Source of the DNA: Elysia chlorotica
Taxonomy: Eukaryota > Mollusca > Gastropoda > Plakobranchidae
NCBI GenBank assembly: GCA_003991915.1
Contig: RQTK01000111.1
Span: 401,192-465,191, forward strand
Direction of reading: 5' to 3'
DNA: 64,000 nucleotides
Shown: one piece after another, positions 49,186 through 61,150 of the stretch
How the letters are laid out: every line of letters begins with the position of its first letter
How positions within the stretch are numbered: the first letter of the stretch is position 1
Position numbers and translations under genes: made by a program
The notes under the pieces: generated by a model
What the model was told of the DNA's origin: nothing
The model's input: only the letters and a program-made list of their open reading frames with translations
The model's database searches: none

Positions 49186-50499
49186 TAAACATGTTCTATC
49201 AAATCGCAGAAACTAAAATTGTATACTGTTCTAGAAAATAACAATATTCGTAGGTTGGTGTGCAATAAAATTCGGTTTGAGACAAGTCCAAAGGAAACTT
49301 ATTAGACAAATATATACTTCTTATGCTACACACACAAACAAAATAATTTCGAATAACTACATTTGCAGACAAAGTCAGTATGCCCTATTCATAACTGTTG
49401 TTGTTTTGTTTTTGTTTTCCGTTAGTTATTTTTTTATGCTTAGACGCGCTGGAACTGGAAGTAAAACTTAACAAGGGGGATTACCTCTCAGCGCGAGGTC
49501 ACAAGGTCTTTCTTCACCTCTCAAGTGACACACATAATAGTCAGGACAGAGTCAAACATTTAGGGGGGGGGGGGGAGTATACACAGTGCGTGCCATCCTA
49601 AGATTTTGTACGCAAGGCCTTCTCTGTTTATTGTGTTGGCCGCAGGAATAGTTTGTGGACACACAGACACGCCAAAACATTGCCATATTATTTTCCTTAC
49701 TGCCCAACCCTACCATCTTGTCCAGGTTTTATAATGTAAATTAACAAGTTTAGTTATTATCTGACTTCACGGTGTAGCTGTACCGAATGACTAGCATCAT
49801 TTTCTTAAGGGTCGGTGTGTGTTAAATACTAAAAGCACAATAACTGCAGGTCTGTTGTTACACTGTATCAGAATTTATAGTAATATTTCAATAATAAAAT
49901 GAAAGGAGGAGATGTGATATTCACATAACTATGTATTGATGATATTGTTTTATAGGAACGCCGTTATGATAAGTGTGCCTATGTCTTTGCAAGTTAACAG
50001 AAGTGGTGAGCTATACAGTGTATTGGTCTTCACAAAAATCAACGTGCTGGTTAACAGCAACAGAAATCCATAAATCAAGAAGACGAAAAAGGGGAAACCA
50101 TCCGAGAAGACTTTATTTACCGCACGAATGGAACAGGTGCTGGTGCCGTAAATAGTGATTCGAATAAAAATAAAATACGATATCTCACATGGAAAGAAAA
50201 GTTGTCGCCTTTTCAGCTAAGTTTCTCAAACCTTCACATACACAAACCAACTAAAATGTGTAGCTTAAGTTATTAACTGAATCGATGTACGTCCGCAATG
50301 CCTCCAGAGGCACGGAGCCTCTTAACGGACACATAGGCACCAATTGATACTCGAAGCTCGGACCTCATGCTGATCAGTTCCAGAAATCAACGCAAGCACG
50401 ATATTCCATACCTACATACAAAACAACCAACCAACCAACCGCATGACAGGGCAGAAATCATCTAACATTATTAGCACTTCATCAGGCGTGAGTAGGCAT

Positions 50500-50640
50500 T
50501 TGAAATATACAATGAATCAATAAATAAACCAACCCACCGATCCATCAATCAATCAAACAACCAACCAAACGATCAATCGGTAAATCAACAAACGAATCAA
50601 CCAACCATTCAATCAGCCAACCATTCACGCAGGCACAGCA
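50500..50640. repeat. Degenerate CAAT/CAAC tetranucleotide block
   Basis: A run of loosely repeated caatcaatcaaacaaccaac-type units with scattered changes. A smaller similar patch is at 50423-50440. It reads as an old, decayed microsatellite. Confidence 0.6.
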
Positions 50641-50699
50641 CTGCATCAGGCAAACAGTCCGTGGTCCGGCAGAAAGAATCTCCGTCCTAGTTTCACATC

Positions 50700-50915
50700 C
50701 TCGAGGTCTCAGTGGGAATTTTTAAGCGGCGACGGGTTCCAAAACTAACGCCTGATCATCTTTACGTGCTGCCACACAGAGACAAACATGCTTTCCAGAA
50801 TTTGTCTCAAACATTCTCATTATACTGACACCGACAGTCTGGTGCAACAATCGAGCGGACCGTCCTCATGATTGGAAGCAACGCACTCTAGTCTACCAAC
50901 TATACGCAGTGGTAT
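50700..50915 (-). mobile_element. SINE family A copy
   Basis: It has the core gcgacgggttccaaaactaacgcctgatcatctttacgtgctgccacacagagac, then cattatactgacaccgacag, then an inverted head with ctctagtctaccaac. It lies just after the degenerate CAAT/CAAC block. Confidence 0.65.
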
Positions 50916-51619
50916 TCGCAATCAACAACTGACACTGTTGGACAGACATACGCTCATTTTAAAAGACAAAACTAATACAGACTCTCGCAGGCTAGACAAG
51001 TAAAAACTACTGTACTATACAATGAATGCTTTAATTATCTTTGGTGGTAACACGCTGGCGGAAAACCCGAGGTCGACGTGACATTCTCAGAGTGCATTTA
51101 CAATGTAGCCTTGCCATATACGCAAAACTTAAAACGAGAGAGATGGGGATGGGGGGATGGGGGGAGTGTACAGTCACTGAGTCTGTCCCCCAACACATGT
51201 TGCATTCCTCGCCATTTCACATTACTTAAACAGTCGTTGGTGTAGAGAGTGGCCGCTTAATTACTCCAGATCTAAATCTAGTTAACACATCGCTCCTCGC
51301 ATGCAAAGCAGGGCATAGTTACATACACAGTCATGTGTCGAGGACAAGAAGAGGTCGCACTCCGCCAGCACTGATGAAACCTACTAAAGCATCTAAAAAT
51401 GTATTTGATGTGAGAATAGAGCGAGCGGAGCTTTCTCCAGTGCCTTACATAACGAGTCCTATATCCTACGTCATACCTGACAGAATGGGAGAAAACTCTT
51501 CGTTCATGTTGTCAAAACATTCAATGCCCCCTTTTCCTTTTTACTTATGCATGTATCTCAATAAGTTTCAAATTCAAACCGCTTCACTATTCTTTACAAT
51601 GTTTTGTGATATTCGCGTT

Positions 51620-51948
51620 ATCTGGCCTGAGTTGAGTTGATTTAGTTGCGTCCAACGTCGGCACTATTACATAGGATATATTGTGGACAGGTCCCACGAC
51701 TTTCGAATGACAATTTTACGTGCCCCACAGAGTCAGTGTACAAATATTGTTCGAAACTACACTATCTTCTGAAAGTCTCAAAATTCTACGTGATGCCAAA
51801 AGAGGCTGAACAGGGGTAAGAGGATTTCTATTTCAGCCAGTCACATGGTACCGACAACCAACCAACCGATAGGGACAAGGCGGCCCAATCAGGATCCGAA
51901 CCCCGACCTCCCGATTAGAGAAGCACTCTACCGCCTGAGAAACCAAAC
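51620..51948 (-). mobile_element. SINE family A copy with inserted body
   Basis: It starts gagttgagttgatttagttgcgtccaacgtcggcac and has the core attgtggacaggtcccacgac. The phrase aattttacgtgccccacagagtcag follows, and the head end is gatccgaaccccgacctcccgattagag. It is longer than other copies, with extra sequence between the core and the head. Confidence 0.65.
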
Positions 51949-52806
51949 CCCAAACAATTGGTCCAAAGACAGCAGGGCCATAAGATATGCACCCAAGCTG
52001 GTGAGCTCAAGTGAAACAACCCAAAAGAGTTAGTCACCGACTAGAGCATTCACGATTAATGAACCAGAAACAACTCGACTAGAACCGGTTGAGGCGCTTC
52101 GATCTACGCCTCAATCAATGCCACTCCGAGAACTGTTATGGTTAGCTTGAAAGACTTTCAAGCCACACGAGACTTCCTGGTAGGAATCACTGCTTCACCA
52201 GCCTCTTAATAAAACCATGGGTATTTATATAAGCCGAGAGGTGACAAAAAGTGTAAAGATGGAACAGTGGCTTGACTGGTTCAGTCAGGCAAGAGAGACA
52301 CTCGGTTCAGCTAAACTGCAAATTTATTTGACGAAGAGAAAAAGCCAGCTTCATGATTCAAACATCTAGACCTAGAAATCTGTCTGTGTCAAGTCAGTGG
52401 GTGCAGAAGTGGAAAATGTTCCATTTTCAAACAAGCACATATGTGCTTCATCTTGAAAGCACACCCTAAGTCATGTCGCACGCGGAAAAACATACCCATT
52501 ACCCTGATATTATTAATACCTCATGTCTCTGAAATAGTTTTCATGGCTGTCTGTATTAGTATCGCTCGTGATTGTGTTTTTAAAATCATGAAATAAAAAT
52601 GGATTCTGCCATAAATTATTGGTGACGCGTACCAAATCACCTCATCATAACATAATAATATATGCGCGCTGTCATAGTCGCCGCAGTTTAATTTGTTACT
52701 GCTGTTATGGGTTGTTTTTTTAACTGTCTGCAAATAGAGCTATCGCCCGAGTTTGTGTTTCTATCTGATTATTATCATTTTTAGTTATAATTGTTAGAAA
52801 CTGAAA

Positions 52807-53203
52807 AATCAGAATTTCCGATTATCACGGGAAGGTAGATGGGGAGGGGGCTGATATTGTGCATCAGGGGTAGAGAACACTACATTCTAAAACATGATTT
52901 AACTGTGACTGTCGGTGGTCGTACCTGAGGGTGAAATCGGGAGATAGAAAGGGAGTGCACTTTCCATCTTTCTCCAACAAATGCTTTTAATTGTCAAAAA
53001 AAAATTAGGTCTTGTCGGGATCGGTTCATTCACGCGAGTCTATTAGCACAGAGATAAAACTGGTTTGCTTTGCATCAAGACCGTCCCGCGGACGAGTCCT
53101 AAGACTAACGCTTGATAACTGTAAGCGCTGGCAGAGAGAGGGAGAGAGAGAAAGACAGAAAGACATAGAGAGAGATCAAGAAAGACAGAGAGAGAGACGC
53201 AGG

Positions 53204-53249
<46 letters not shown>

Positions 53250-54511
53250 CAGAATTTCCGATTGTCACGGGAAGGGAGATGGGGAGGGGGCTGATATTGT
53301 GCATCAGGGGTAGAGAACACTACATTCTAAAACATGATTTAACTGTGACTGCCAGTTAGCCAAATCTCGTATATGTTTGCCCACCGTGTCGGTGGCTAAA
53401 AGCCGTGTTCTTTACTTCATCAACATAATCTAAGACGCAAACGGTTATTACGTGACAGCTGACGGTGAGCAGTGGTTGGTGGCTTGGAGTCATGTGCAAT
53501 AATTGGTCTGAAAATCGACGTTTTGCTGGACAGGCTTATGGCTCATAAGTTTATTTCTAGAATGTGGCGTTCTATGTAGGGTGCACATTTCACAACAACA
53601 GAGACAGTAGATCTAAAATTCGATTAAGAAACTTAGGACACATGTTTTGTTGCAAACAAAAGCTTTTTTTTTTAAATGAAAATACAGCAGCTTTTTCCGT
53701 TGAAGTCATCGCTGCGGACTAAAGAGATCCAAACCACTCTAGTCCTCTTCAGTTAGGCATCCAACCAACCAACAGCAGCGGCCATCTTGTCGGTAGCAGT
53801 ATACGGTTTTAGTTAAGCTTTAAACTTGCCTGCATGACAAAATAATGTCTTTTATGTACATAACCATACAGCATAGTCACACTTTTCAAAACATTGGAAT
53901 TGTTTCATTTTTCGATCATCTACTTGGTCATGAAGAAAAATGGCTCTTTTCTATGACAACGATTATTATTATATACAGTTATAAAATATCTCCCTGGCGT
54001 TTTTTTTTTTTTTTTGTATTGCATTACAAATCTGTCACCTGAGGCACACATAAGGGCTGTGGGCGAAAATTAAAAAATACACATCAAACAGAGTGTCCTA
54101 AACTAGAATGGGTAGTTGCCAGTTATAAACCGAAAATAGTCCGACCGGAGTTCTGAAAATAAATCTTTCCTTTCAGATTTCACAATTTGTCGGTGGTCGT
54201 ACCTGAGGGTGAAATCGGGAGATAGAAAGGGAGAGAGCTGGTGAAACCCTGACAGGACCAGTGTTTTACACTTTCCATCTCTCTCCAACAAATGCTTTTA
54301 ATTGTCAAAAAAAAAAAAATTAGGTCTTGTCGGGATCGGTTCATTCACGCGAGTCTATTAGCACAGAGATAAAACTGGTTTGTTTTGCATCAAGTCCATC
54401 CCGCGGACGAGTCATAAGACTAACGCTTGATAACTTAAAGCGCTGGCAGAGAGAGGGAGAGAGAGAAAGACATAGGAGAGAGATAGAGAAAGACATAGAG
54501 AGAGACGCAGG

Positions 54512-54560
<49 letters not shown>
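52807..54560. repeat. Nested segmental duplication B-A-B...A
   Basis: Segment B (105 bp, starting aatcagaatttccgatt) is at 52807-52911 and again at 53247-53351. Segment A (starting gtcggtggtcgtacctgagg and running into a (GA)n tract) is at 52911-53247 and again at 54189-54560. The second A has about 34 extra bases (agagctggtgaaaccctgac and onward). Segment A also contains a family A SINE scrap, cgcggacgagtcctaagactaacgcttgataac. Confidence 0.85.
53210..53247. repeat. (GA)n microsatellite
   Basis: It sits at the junction of segment A and the second segment B of the nested duplication. Confidence 0.9.
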
Positions 54561-54568
<8 letters not shown>

Positions 54569-54582
54569 GGAGAGAGAGAGAA
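54515..54582. repeat. (GA)n microsatellite
   Basis: This is the end of the second segment A. Confidence 0.9.
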
Positions 54583-56424
54583 GGCAGAGATGGGGAACAT
54601 ATATAAGAATTTAGTCTCAGGCAAACACATGATACTGGAATTTTCCCCCCTAATGGCGTTGATCTTTAAATTAAAATCAAATCAAAGCTTCTACAGTATC
54701 TTTGTAGTGAATAGTTTTAATTATGGTCCCGACTTTGAAACGAATAACTTCCTGCCAACATTGATTGAGATCCGGCTTTTGAAAAGTAAGATCTTTTCTC
54801 CTTATTTAAGTTCTGGAACAATCTTATTAATTTTGTGCTTTCATGGTCACTGAACCCAATATCTCTTCATTGCTGCTTTTATTGTTGGTAGTGGTGGCGT
54901 TAATGGTGTTATTGTTGTTGTAATTGCTGTCTTTCGTTTTGTTGCAGCGGCTGCTTGTCGCTACTGTTTTTATTCTTGTTGCTGGTGGCACTGTTGCTGC
55001 GTTGCCAAGGCGATTAATTAATTCACCAATGAAAGAGCAAACCAACCTAAATAGGTTGGATTTCCCTTCTTTGTGTCTCCCTTTCTTATCTGTTTCATCC
55101 CAGGGCTGTTGTTTTACCATGATTTGCATATTTTCATTGTCATGGCTAGTATTAGGTCACATATGTCAACAGCGACATCAAAGAGCAAGTCTAATGCGAA
55201 CAGGAATTGATAATAATAGTTGAGAACCGGCGAACTGTGGCAACGAAAAAGCTGAAGGATCACAGATACATTTGAGCAATGCTATAACTAAAAAATATGT
55301 CTCTTCAGTATCAGACATAACTTTAAAAATTACAATGAATTTTACGGAAAGACACACCAACTCTTCCATGCTGTGATAAACGCTACATGTAATAAGACAT
55401 CTTTGTTAATCTTTTCCCCTCCTTTTTGCGTTCCACTGCTATATTGTAATCTATATTTTATGTTCAGACATTTTAATAAGTCGTAAACAATGGAACCACA
55501 AGCTGTTTTTATTGTTTCTCTTTGTGGCCTTAATTTGAACCTCTGGCTTTACAATTAACCAAGCGTTCTAATGAGATGGTGCAGTGTGCGCGTTAAATGT
55601 GTGCGGTCTAAAAAAAAATATTTAAAAATCAATATTGCGACACGAATGTCCTAAAAAGCCACATCCTGTCGGATGGCTAACAGTTTTCTTCTCAATTGTC
55701 GACTCAATATGCTCAAATGAGAAAATTGGAGAGTCTCTGTATAACTTAATGCCAACGTAAATCTATGATACTTTGCAAATTTATGTAGAGGTGACAAAGA
55801 AAGGACATAACGTGTCATCAAACATAACTGAAGGGGTGACATGATTGCTATTACAGAGTAAGAAAAAATATAAATTGTTACACAATAGGAGGGTGCCAAA
55901 TCACTGCACGTACAATCGTCATTGGACAAGGGGATAACGAGTTATGGTTACGGGCATGAAAAAGTAAACTTTCAATAGAAGCGGTTTTACATGGAGTAAA
56001 AAGGGGTGAAAGAGTTGAGAGAGAGAGAATTTGTTTTTGTTTGTTTTGATATTTTTGTCGCAGCTATTTAACGAAATGCGGCGGTAACATTGTTTATATG
56101 ATATAGTACCACTGATGGCAACGAGCCACAGATGAAAATGGGGGCAAACTTGTATAATGGCCTACAATAATACTAATACAGTGCATTAGAGTACCATTGC
56201 CAGAGGTTGAGAGATCTCTTTAAGAACTATATCGGCCGTCGGTTTTGCCTCTCGAGAAGGGACTAAGCCTAGATAAATATCGACCAGTCCAGGAAAACAG
56301 ATCTGGGCGTGAGAGCGGTGCAAGGACCCTAAATAAGCGGCTGGATCTAGCTCTAGACGTCGGTCAGTGAATCCCACGGCACCAGGGGCCTGCCAACCTC
56401 GTACGGTGGTCTCTCGAAAGTTTA

Positions 56425-56509
56425 ATGGTCGATATTTAAACAACTGTATGAGAGAGAGAGATAGGAGGCACAGGCAGACAAGACAAACAGAACTCTCCTG
56501 ACAAAACAT

Positions 56510-56582
<73 letters not shown>

Positions 56583-56675
56583 CAGGCACAGAAAGATGGT
56601 CAATATTTAAACACATGAGAGAGAGATAGGAGGCACAGGCAGACAAGACAAACAGAACTCTCCTGACAAAACATA
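56425..56675. repeat. Direct repeats flanking a (GA)n tract
   Basis: A segment of about 85 bp starting atggtcgatatttaaaca and ending ctcctgacaaaacata occurs at 56425-56510 and, slightly shortened, at 56596-56675. A (GA)n tract at 56512-56576 separates them. Confidence 0.85.
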
Positions 56676-56754
56676 TCCTTAGTTCAATTAGAGTTCCTAC
56701 AGGAAAGCAGAATGTAGTGAGCGGAAGGGCGCACGAGCTGCCTCACAGGGAGAA

Positions 56755-56920
56755 GGTAGGGGTACATGTACTAGAATTTTTTTCTCAACCTGTCACATCA
56801 TACTAACACAGATATTCAAAAGGTTGGGAACAAGACAGCCCGATCGGGGATTGACCAGTGACATTCGATTGAAATCGTTGCGCCCTATGTTTAGCCACAG
56901 GGTCCCCCGGATCTGAGACT
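56755..56920 (-). mobile_element. SINE family A head-side fragment
   Basis: It contains cacatcatactaacacagat, then cagcccgatcggggattgac, then gttgcgccctatgtttagccacagggtc. This fits the head half of family A. Confidence 0.45.
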
Positions 56921-57637
56921 TAACATTTAAACATAACATGCGCGATGGCCGCTTCATAACTGAGATAAAGGCTTGTTAGGAAGGTAGATGTATATAAAAG
57001 AGACGTGGTAAATGCTCGAGATTGGTATCAATTTTTACCCCCCAAAAATGTGCATGCTTCTTCGTTTATTTTAAAATGGCCGAATAGTCTTCTAACATGA
57101 TGCGCACTTTGGTAGGTGTGACATTGTGACAATGATCATGATACCTCGGACTAAGGACCGCTGAGACTATGATGCACCACAAAGTTACCAACTCGTCCTG
57201 TTTGATCCGCAGCTTTGGCAGGACACGCAGCGCGTTTGCGGATCGGCTTAGGTAGGGCTCAAGTGACCACAGTGGACACAACAATGGATTCCCCATAACG
57301 TGACGCGCTAAGACGCCCGGAGGGGGAGGGGGCCAGCAGGCACGGCTCGGTATGGACGCAGATTGTGCCTGACCGACCTGCCGTGCGTCGGCAAACACAC
57401 ACAGACAGACAAGGAAACAGATGGACACTACGGCTGTCCAACCTGCCCCTGTAATGCAGCCCATCAAGAAGAGATGACACAAGAACCGTGCGGCAACACA
57501 ACCATGCCACAAGCAGATTCTTTGAGAAACCTTTGCGACGTGAAGCTAACTGGATGTAACGTCCTTGAGACAATGTCCAACCAAAATATAACAGGGCACT
57601 GTTGCTTCTGCAAGTCGAGACAAGGAACATTTGTTCA

Positions 57638-57716
57638 TGAAACCCGTTCACCGCGTCAATATGGTTTAGATTGCGGTTGAAACCCGTTCACGGCGTCAGT
57701 ATGGTTAAATTGTGGT
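57638..57716. repeat. Tandem duplication, 40-bp unit
   Basis: Two copies of tgaaacccgttcaccgcgtc plus about 20 bases sit at 57638 and 57678, with a few substitutions and one deletion. Confidence 0.8.
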
Positions 57717-57769
57717 TAAAATAAGGCGTGGACATTTATGTTTAACACCCTTCATAATTATATTATGAA

Positions 57770-57855
57770 AAATCCGGAGTCGGGGGACACCAGATAAGAT
57801 TCAAACCTCTGACCTGCTGCTCTAAGTCTAGAGGTCTAGCGCTGTTCATAGCAGC
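57770..57855 (-). mobile_element. Inverted tRNA-like SINE head
   Basis: It reads agattcaaacctctgacctgctgctctaag, then ggtctagcgctg, an inverted head without a clear body. Confidence 0.4.
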
Positions 57856-58127
57856 ACAAAATAATTCATAACAAAATTTTAATTTATCATTTAACACTCA
57901 CCTAAAATCCAATTTAACATAATAGCTGAGCGAAGCGATTTCAAAGCACATGAAAGCTCCGTGTAGATAAGTTTAACGCCTGTCCCTTTCTCCGACAGAG
58001 CAAGGATTTAGGGAGGATCTACCAAAGCTCCCAATCCAGACCCAGGAATTTAACATAAAATCCCTTCTTTCAAGACTCGTAACGACAAGAACGTAATAAA
58101 TCAAGATTGATAAGAAAATGCAATAAG

Positions 58128-58235
58128 GTGGTCTGGTGTTAGAATGCATGGTCTAGTCCTTGGCAAGGCGAACATAATCTTAGAGGGTACGGGTTCAAAT
58201 TTCGTGCACGTCATTTGTCTGTTCGTCTCTCGTTC
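58128..58235 (+). mobile_element. tRNA-like SINE head
   Basis: It reads ggtctggtgttagaatgcatggtc, then ttagagggtacgggttcaaatttcgtgc. The B box (ggttcaaatttc) is clear. Confidence 0.45.
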
Positions 58236-58621
58236 TATTTGCTGATCTTTAACTAGATCTAGCTTTGTGATTGCTGGTTGAATGCGGCGTGCACACGTAT
58301 AATAAAAAGTAAAAATAAAGACCTGAGCGCCCTTACTCGCGTTGAATCGGAACCATGGAGTTAAATAAATTGTGTATGGCAGTTGGGTGATAACGGATTC
58401 GAAGCTGCCATGTTGATTTAAGTTAGTTCTATAAAGTGCCCGCAATATTATTCGTTTTAGAGTAACATTAAAAGAAATTGGTAGCCGGGACTTATGAGAT
58501 ATGGAGGTCTCTAAGACGAGACATCAATCACTTCATGAGACTCGATAACATGACAGTTTGGCAGTACATACTCTAGTAAAACAGCACGCCAGTCCTTTAC
58601 TGCAGGGAATTGTTGTATTTG

Positions 58622-58754
<133 letters not shown>

Positions 58755-59149
58755 CGCTTTCTCCTAACCCCACTTCACCAAACAGTGCGTACTTTAAGAT
58801 TCTCTCCAGGACACTACCTAAACCATTTAATGTTAGCGCCAAGGCTGTATAATTTGAGGTGAAGTTTTAAATTCTATTTACACGCTTAATTTGACCGCTG
58901 TTTCTTTTGTTGCCTGAACCATACTAATTCCACACGCAAACCGCCCTGATACTGTGAAAAGCTAGTCAGCCATGGTGTGTCTCGTTCCCCTGCGACGCTT
59001 GTCACCATCTCCGATGTTCAGATGGTAACACTGCAGTCTAGGGGACACCAGTTTTGCTGCTCTATCTCTCATTACAGGGAAGATAGATGTTTAGTGAGGG
59101 GTAAAAAAGAGAAGACACGCTACAGAGAAATGTAAAAAGGAAAAACGTA

Positions 59150-59235
59150 TAAGGGGAGGGAGGGGGCAAGAGAGAGAGAGAGATAGAGAGGGGGGAGAAG
59201 GCGAGGAGAAGGGGGAGAGTAAGAGAGTAGGAAAT
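59150..59235. repeat. Purine-rich GA tract
   Basis: Degenerate GA/GGGA units. A similar patch is at 59590-59645. Confidence 0.8.
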
Positions 59236-59854
59236 GAGGGAGACTGTGGGAGACGCGAGAGATTTAATCAGAGAGACTCTGGGATTAAATTATGTAACTG
59301 TCGCCAGAGGCCTGAGCTCCGTCTCCCTCAGCTTTCCAATCAAGCGGGTTGATTGTTTCACCTGAGAGGACCTCTATAGAGGGTGGCACAATGGGCCCGG
59401 TGTGAGCAACAGGACTTAGTACAACAAAACTGTCCACAGAGACCAGTAGCTCGGGCCAGCCTTTGTCACAACTTACAATAGACTTGTGTAGCTGGATAAA
59501 CCTTGGACCCCGCCGCAAACCACTGACTAAATAACAAGCTGACGGCTCGGCGCTATGTTGTTTGTTGAGGAGATTCTATCTCTGAGTGGGTGAGAGAGAG
59601 AGGGGGGAGGAAGAGAGAGAGAGAGAGGGAGGGAGAGAGAGAGTTGGTGAGGTGGGGACGAGTGATAGAGAGACAGATGAAAACGTAAATAATCTCGAAT
59701 CAATCCCCAGGGTTTCCTGATAATGTAAATTCCATATGGAGTTGGAACCAGCAGCGGAAATTCGAATTTGGCTGCTTTTGTTCGTCAATCAATTGCACTA
59801 TTAACTGCGCTTCGTGCCGTCTCTCCTGGGGGAGAATGCGATACGATGGCTGTT

Positions 59855-59922
59855 TTTATTATTATTACTATTAATACTATTATTAATATCGTTATTATTA
59901 TTACTATTAATACTATTATTAA

Positions 59923-59962
<40 letters not shown>

Positions 59963-59982
59963 TTTATTATTGTTGTTGTTAT
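59855..59982. repeat. (ATT)n with a 36-bp higher-order unit
   Basis: Within the ATT tract, ttattattactattaatact plus about 16 bases occurs twice in tandem. It then becomes simple ATT. Confidence 0.85.
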
Positions 59983-60884
59983 CGTTGCTGCTGTTATCGT
60001 TGTGGTCATTTAAGGTGTTTTTTTTAATCCATCCGAAACTCTTGAGGGAAATTCTTGAGGAAAATAAAAAAGAGAGACAGAGAGAGAGGAAATCTCCACT
60101 ATTCGTTACATGAAATGAAGTGCAAAACAGTAGAATGCACGATAACGCACTTTGGAAAGGTTATTAGTTGGGAGTAACAAATGTTCTTGTGTTTCCCCGA
60201 AGCATCTTAAGCAGAGGCAATGGTAGAAATAACAGTATTACGGAGGCCATAAATATTCGGTGATCATAAACACTGTCAAACAATTGGACAGAAAAATAAA
60301 TAGAGGAGCGAATGGAAATTAAAACAGGACTATCATCATTATATTAATTTAGGAAAGGAGAAAAACGAATACTCTTAACTTATTTGATCTCAACAACAAA
60401 AAAGCAAAGCATAGCATTAACCACGGTATTGTAGGTAAACATTCCAATTACGTGTATTCTGGATGATTTATGTCATTCGGGTGAATCTAAAAAGGTTATC
60501 TGAGGTGGAATGATATTTAGTTAAGCTCCATAGAACATTCTTCCTATAAAACGTTGGGTGAGAGAGGATCCGAGTTTACGAAGAAGGGGAAATCAATTCC
60601 CAACGCAATGGGCGAAATATATCTTGCCTTTTTGTTTTAATTTGGTTGGTCTCCTAAGTTGTCATTTAATACTTTAGTTTACTTATGAGGGGTACAATTG
60701 TTACCAATAGCAAAAATTCAAATTCTACAATCGTATTTTTTTTTAAAGTAAAACACCCTCACAAGTAAAGGGAAGGTTGGTTGTCGAGGATGTGCTCAGT
60801 AACTATGATAGTGCTCTTGAGAGACGGACAGGAGGTACGAGGTGCGCACTCCTCGTCTGCACATAACCTAAGGCATAGGTACAT

Positions 60885-61150
60885 TAGTTGATTGGTTTGA
60901 TAGTTTCTTGACGTCTGTCGTCAGCAAATAAGCCACCTTGTGGACCTTGTGGACCTACAGTGTCAATGTTATGTGTTGCCACGCAGACACAGAGCGGGAA
61001 TACCAGGACGTTTGACTTATCTGGTGACGTTTAACTGACAGCAATACCAATCCAATTATTGGGGAACAAAGTGGCCTTCTCGGAATTCGAATCCGAAACC
61101 GGTAATCAAGATGAGAAACAGAAAGCTCTATTCACTGAAATACCTGCCTC
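60885..61150 (-). mobile_element. SINE family A copy, near full length
   Basis: It starts ttgattggtttgatagtttcttgacgtctgtcgtcagcaa and has a small internal duplication (ccttgtggaccttgtggacct). The body contains gtgttgccacgcagacaca, and the head end is ggaattcgaatccgaaaccgg. Confidence 0.65.

Noticed and set aside
57363-57680. 105-codon frame with several Cys pairs (CPTCPC, HCCFC)
   Set aside because: The Cys spacing matches no domain I know, there is no signal peptide, and its end lies within a 40-bp tandem duplication. The opposite strand is equally open.
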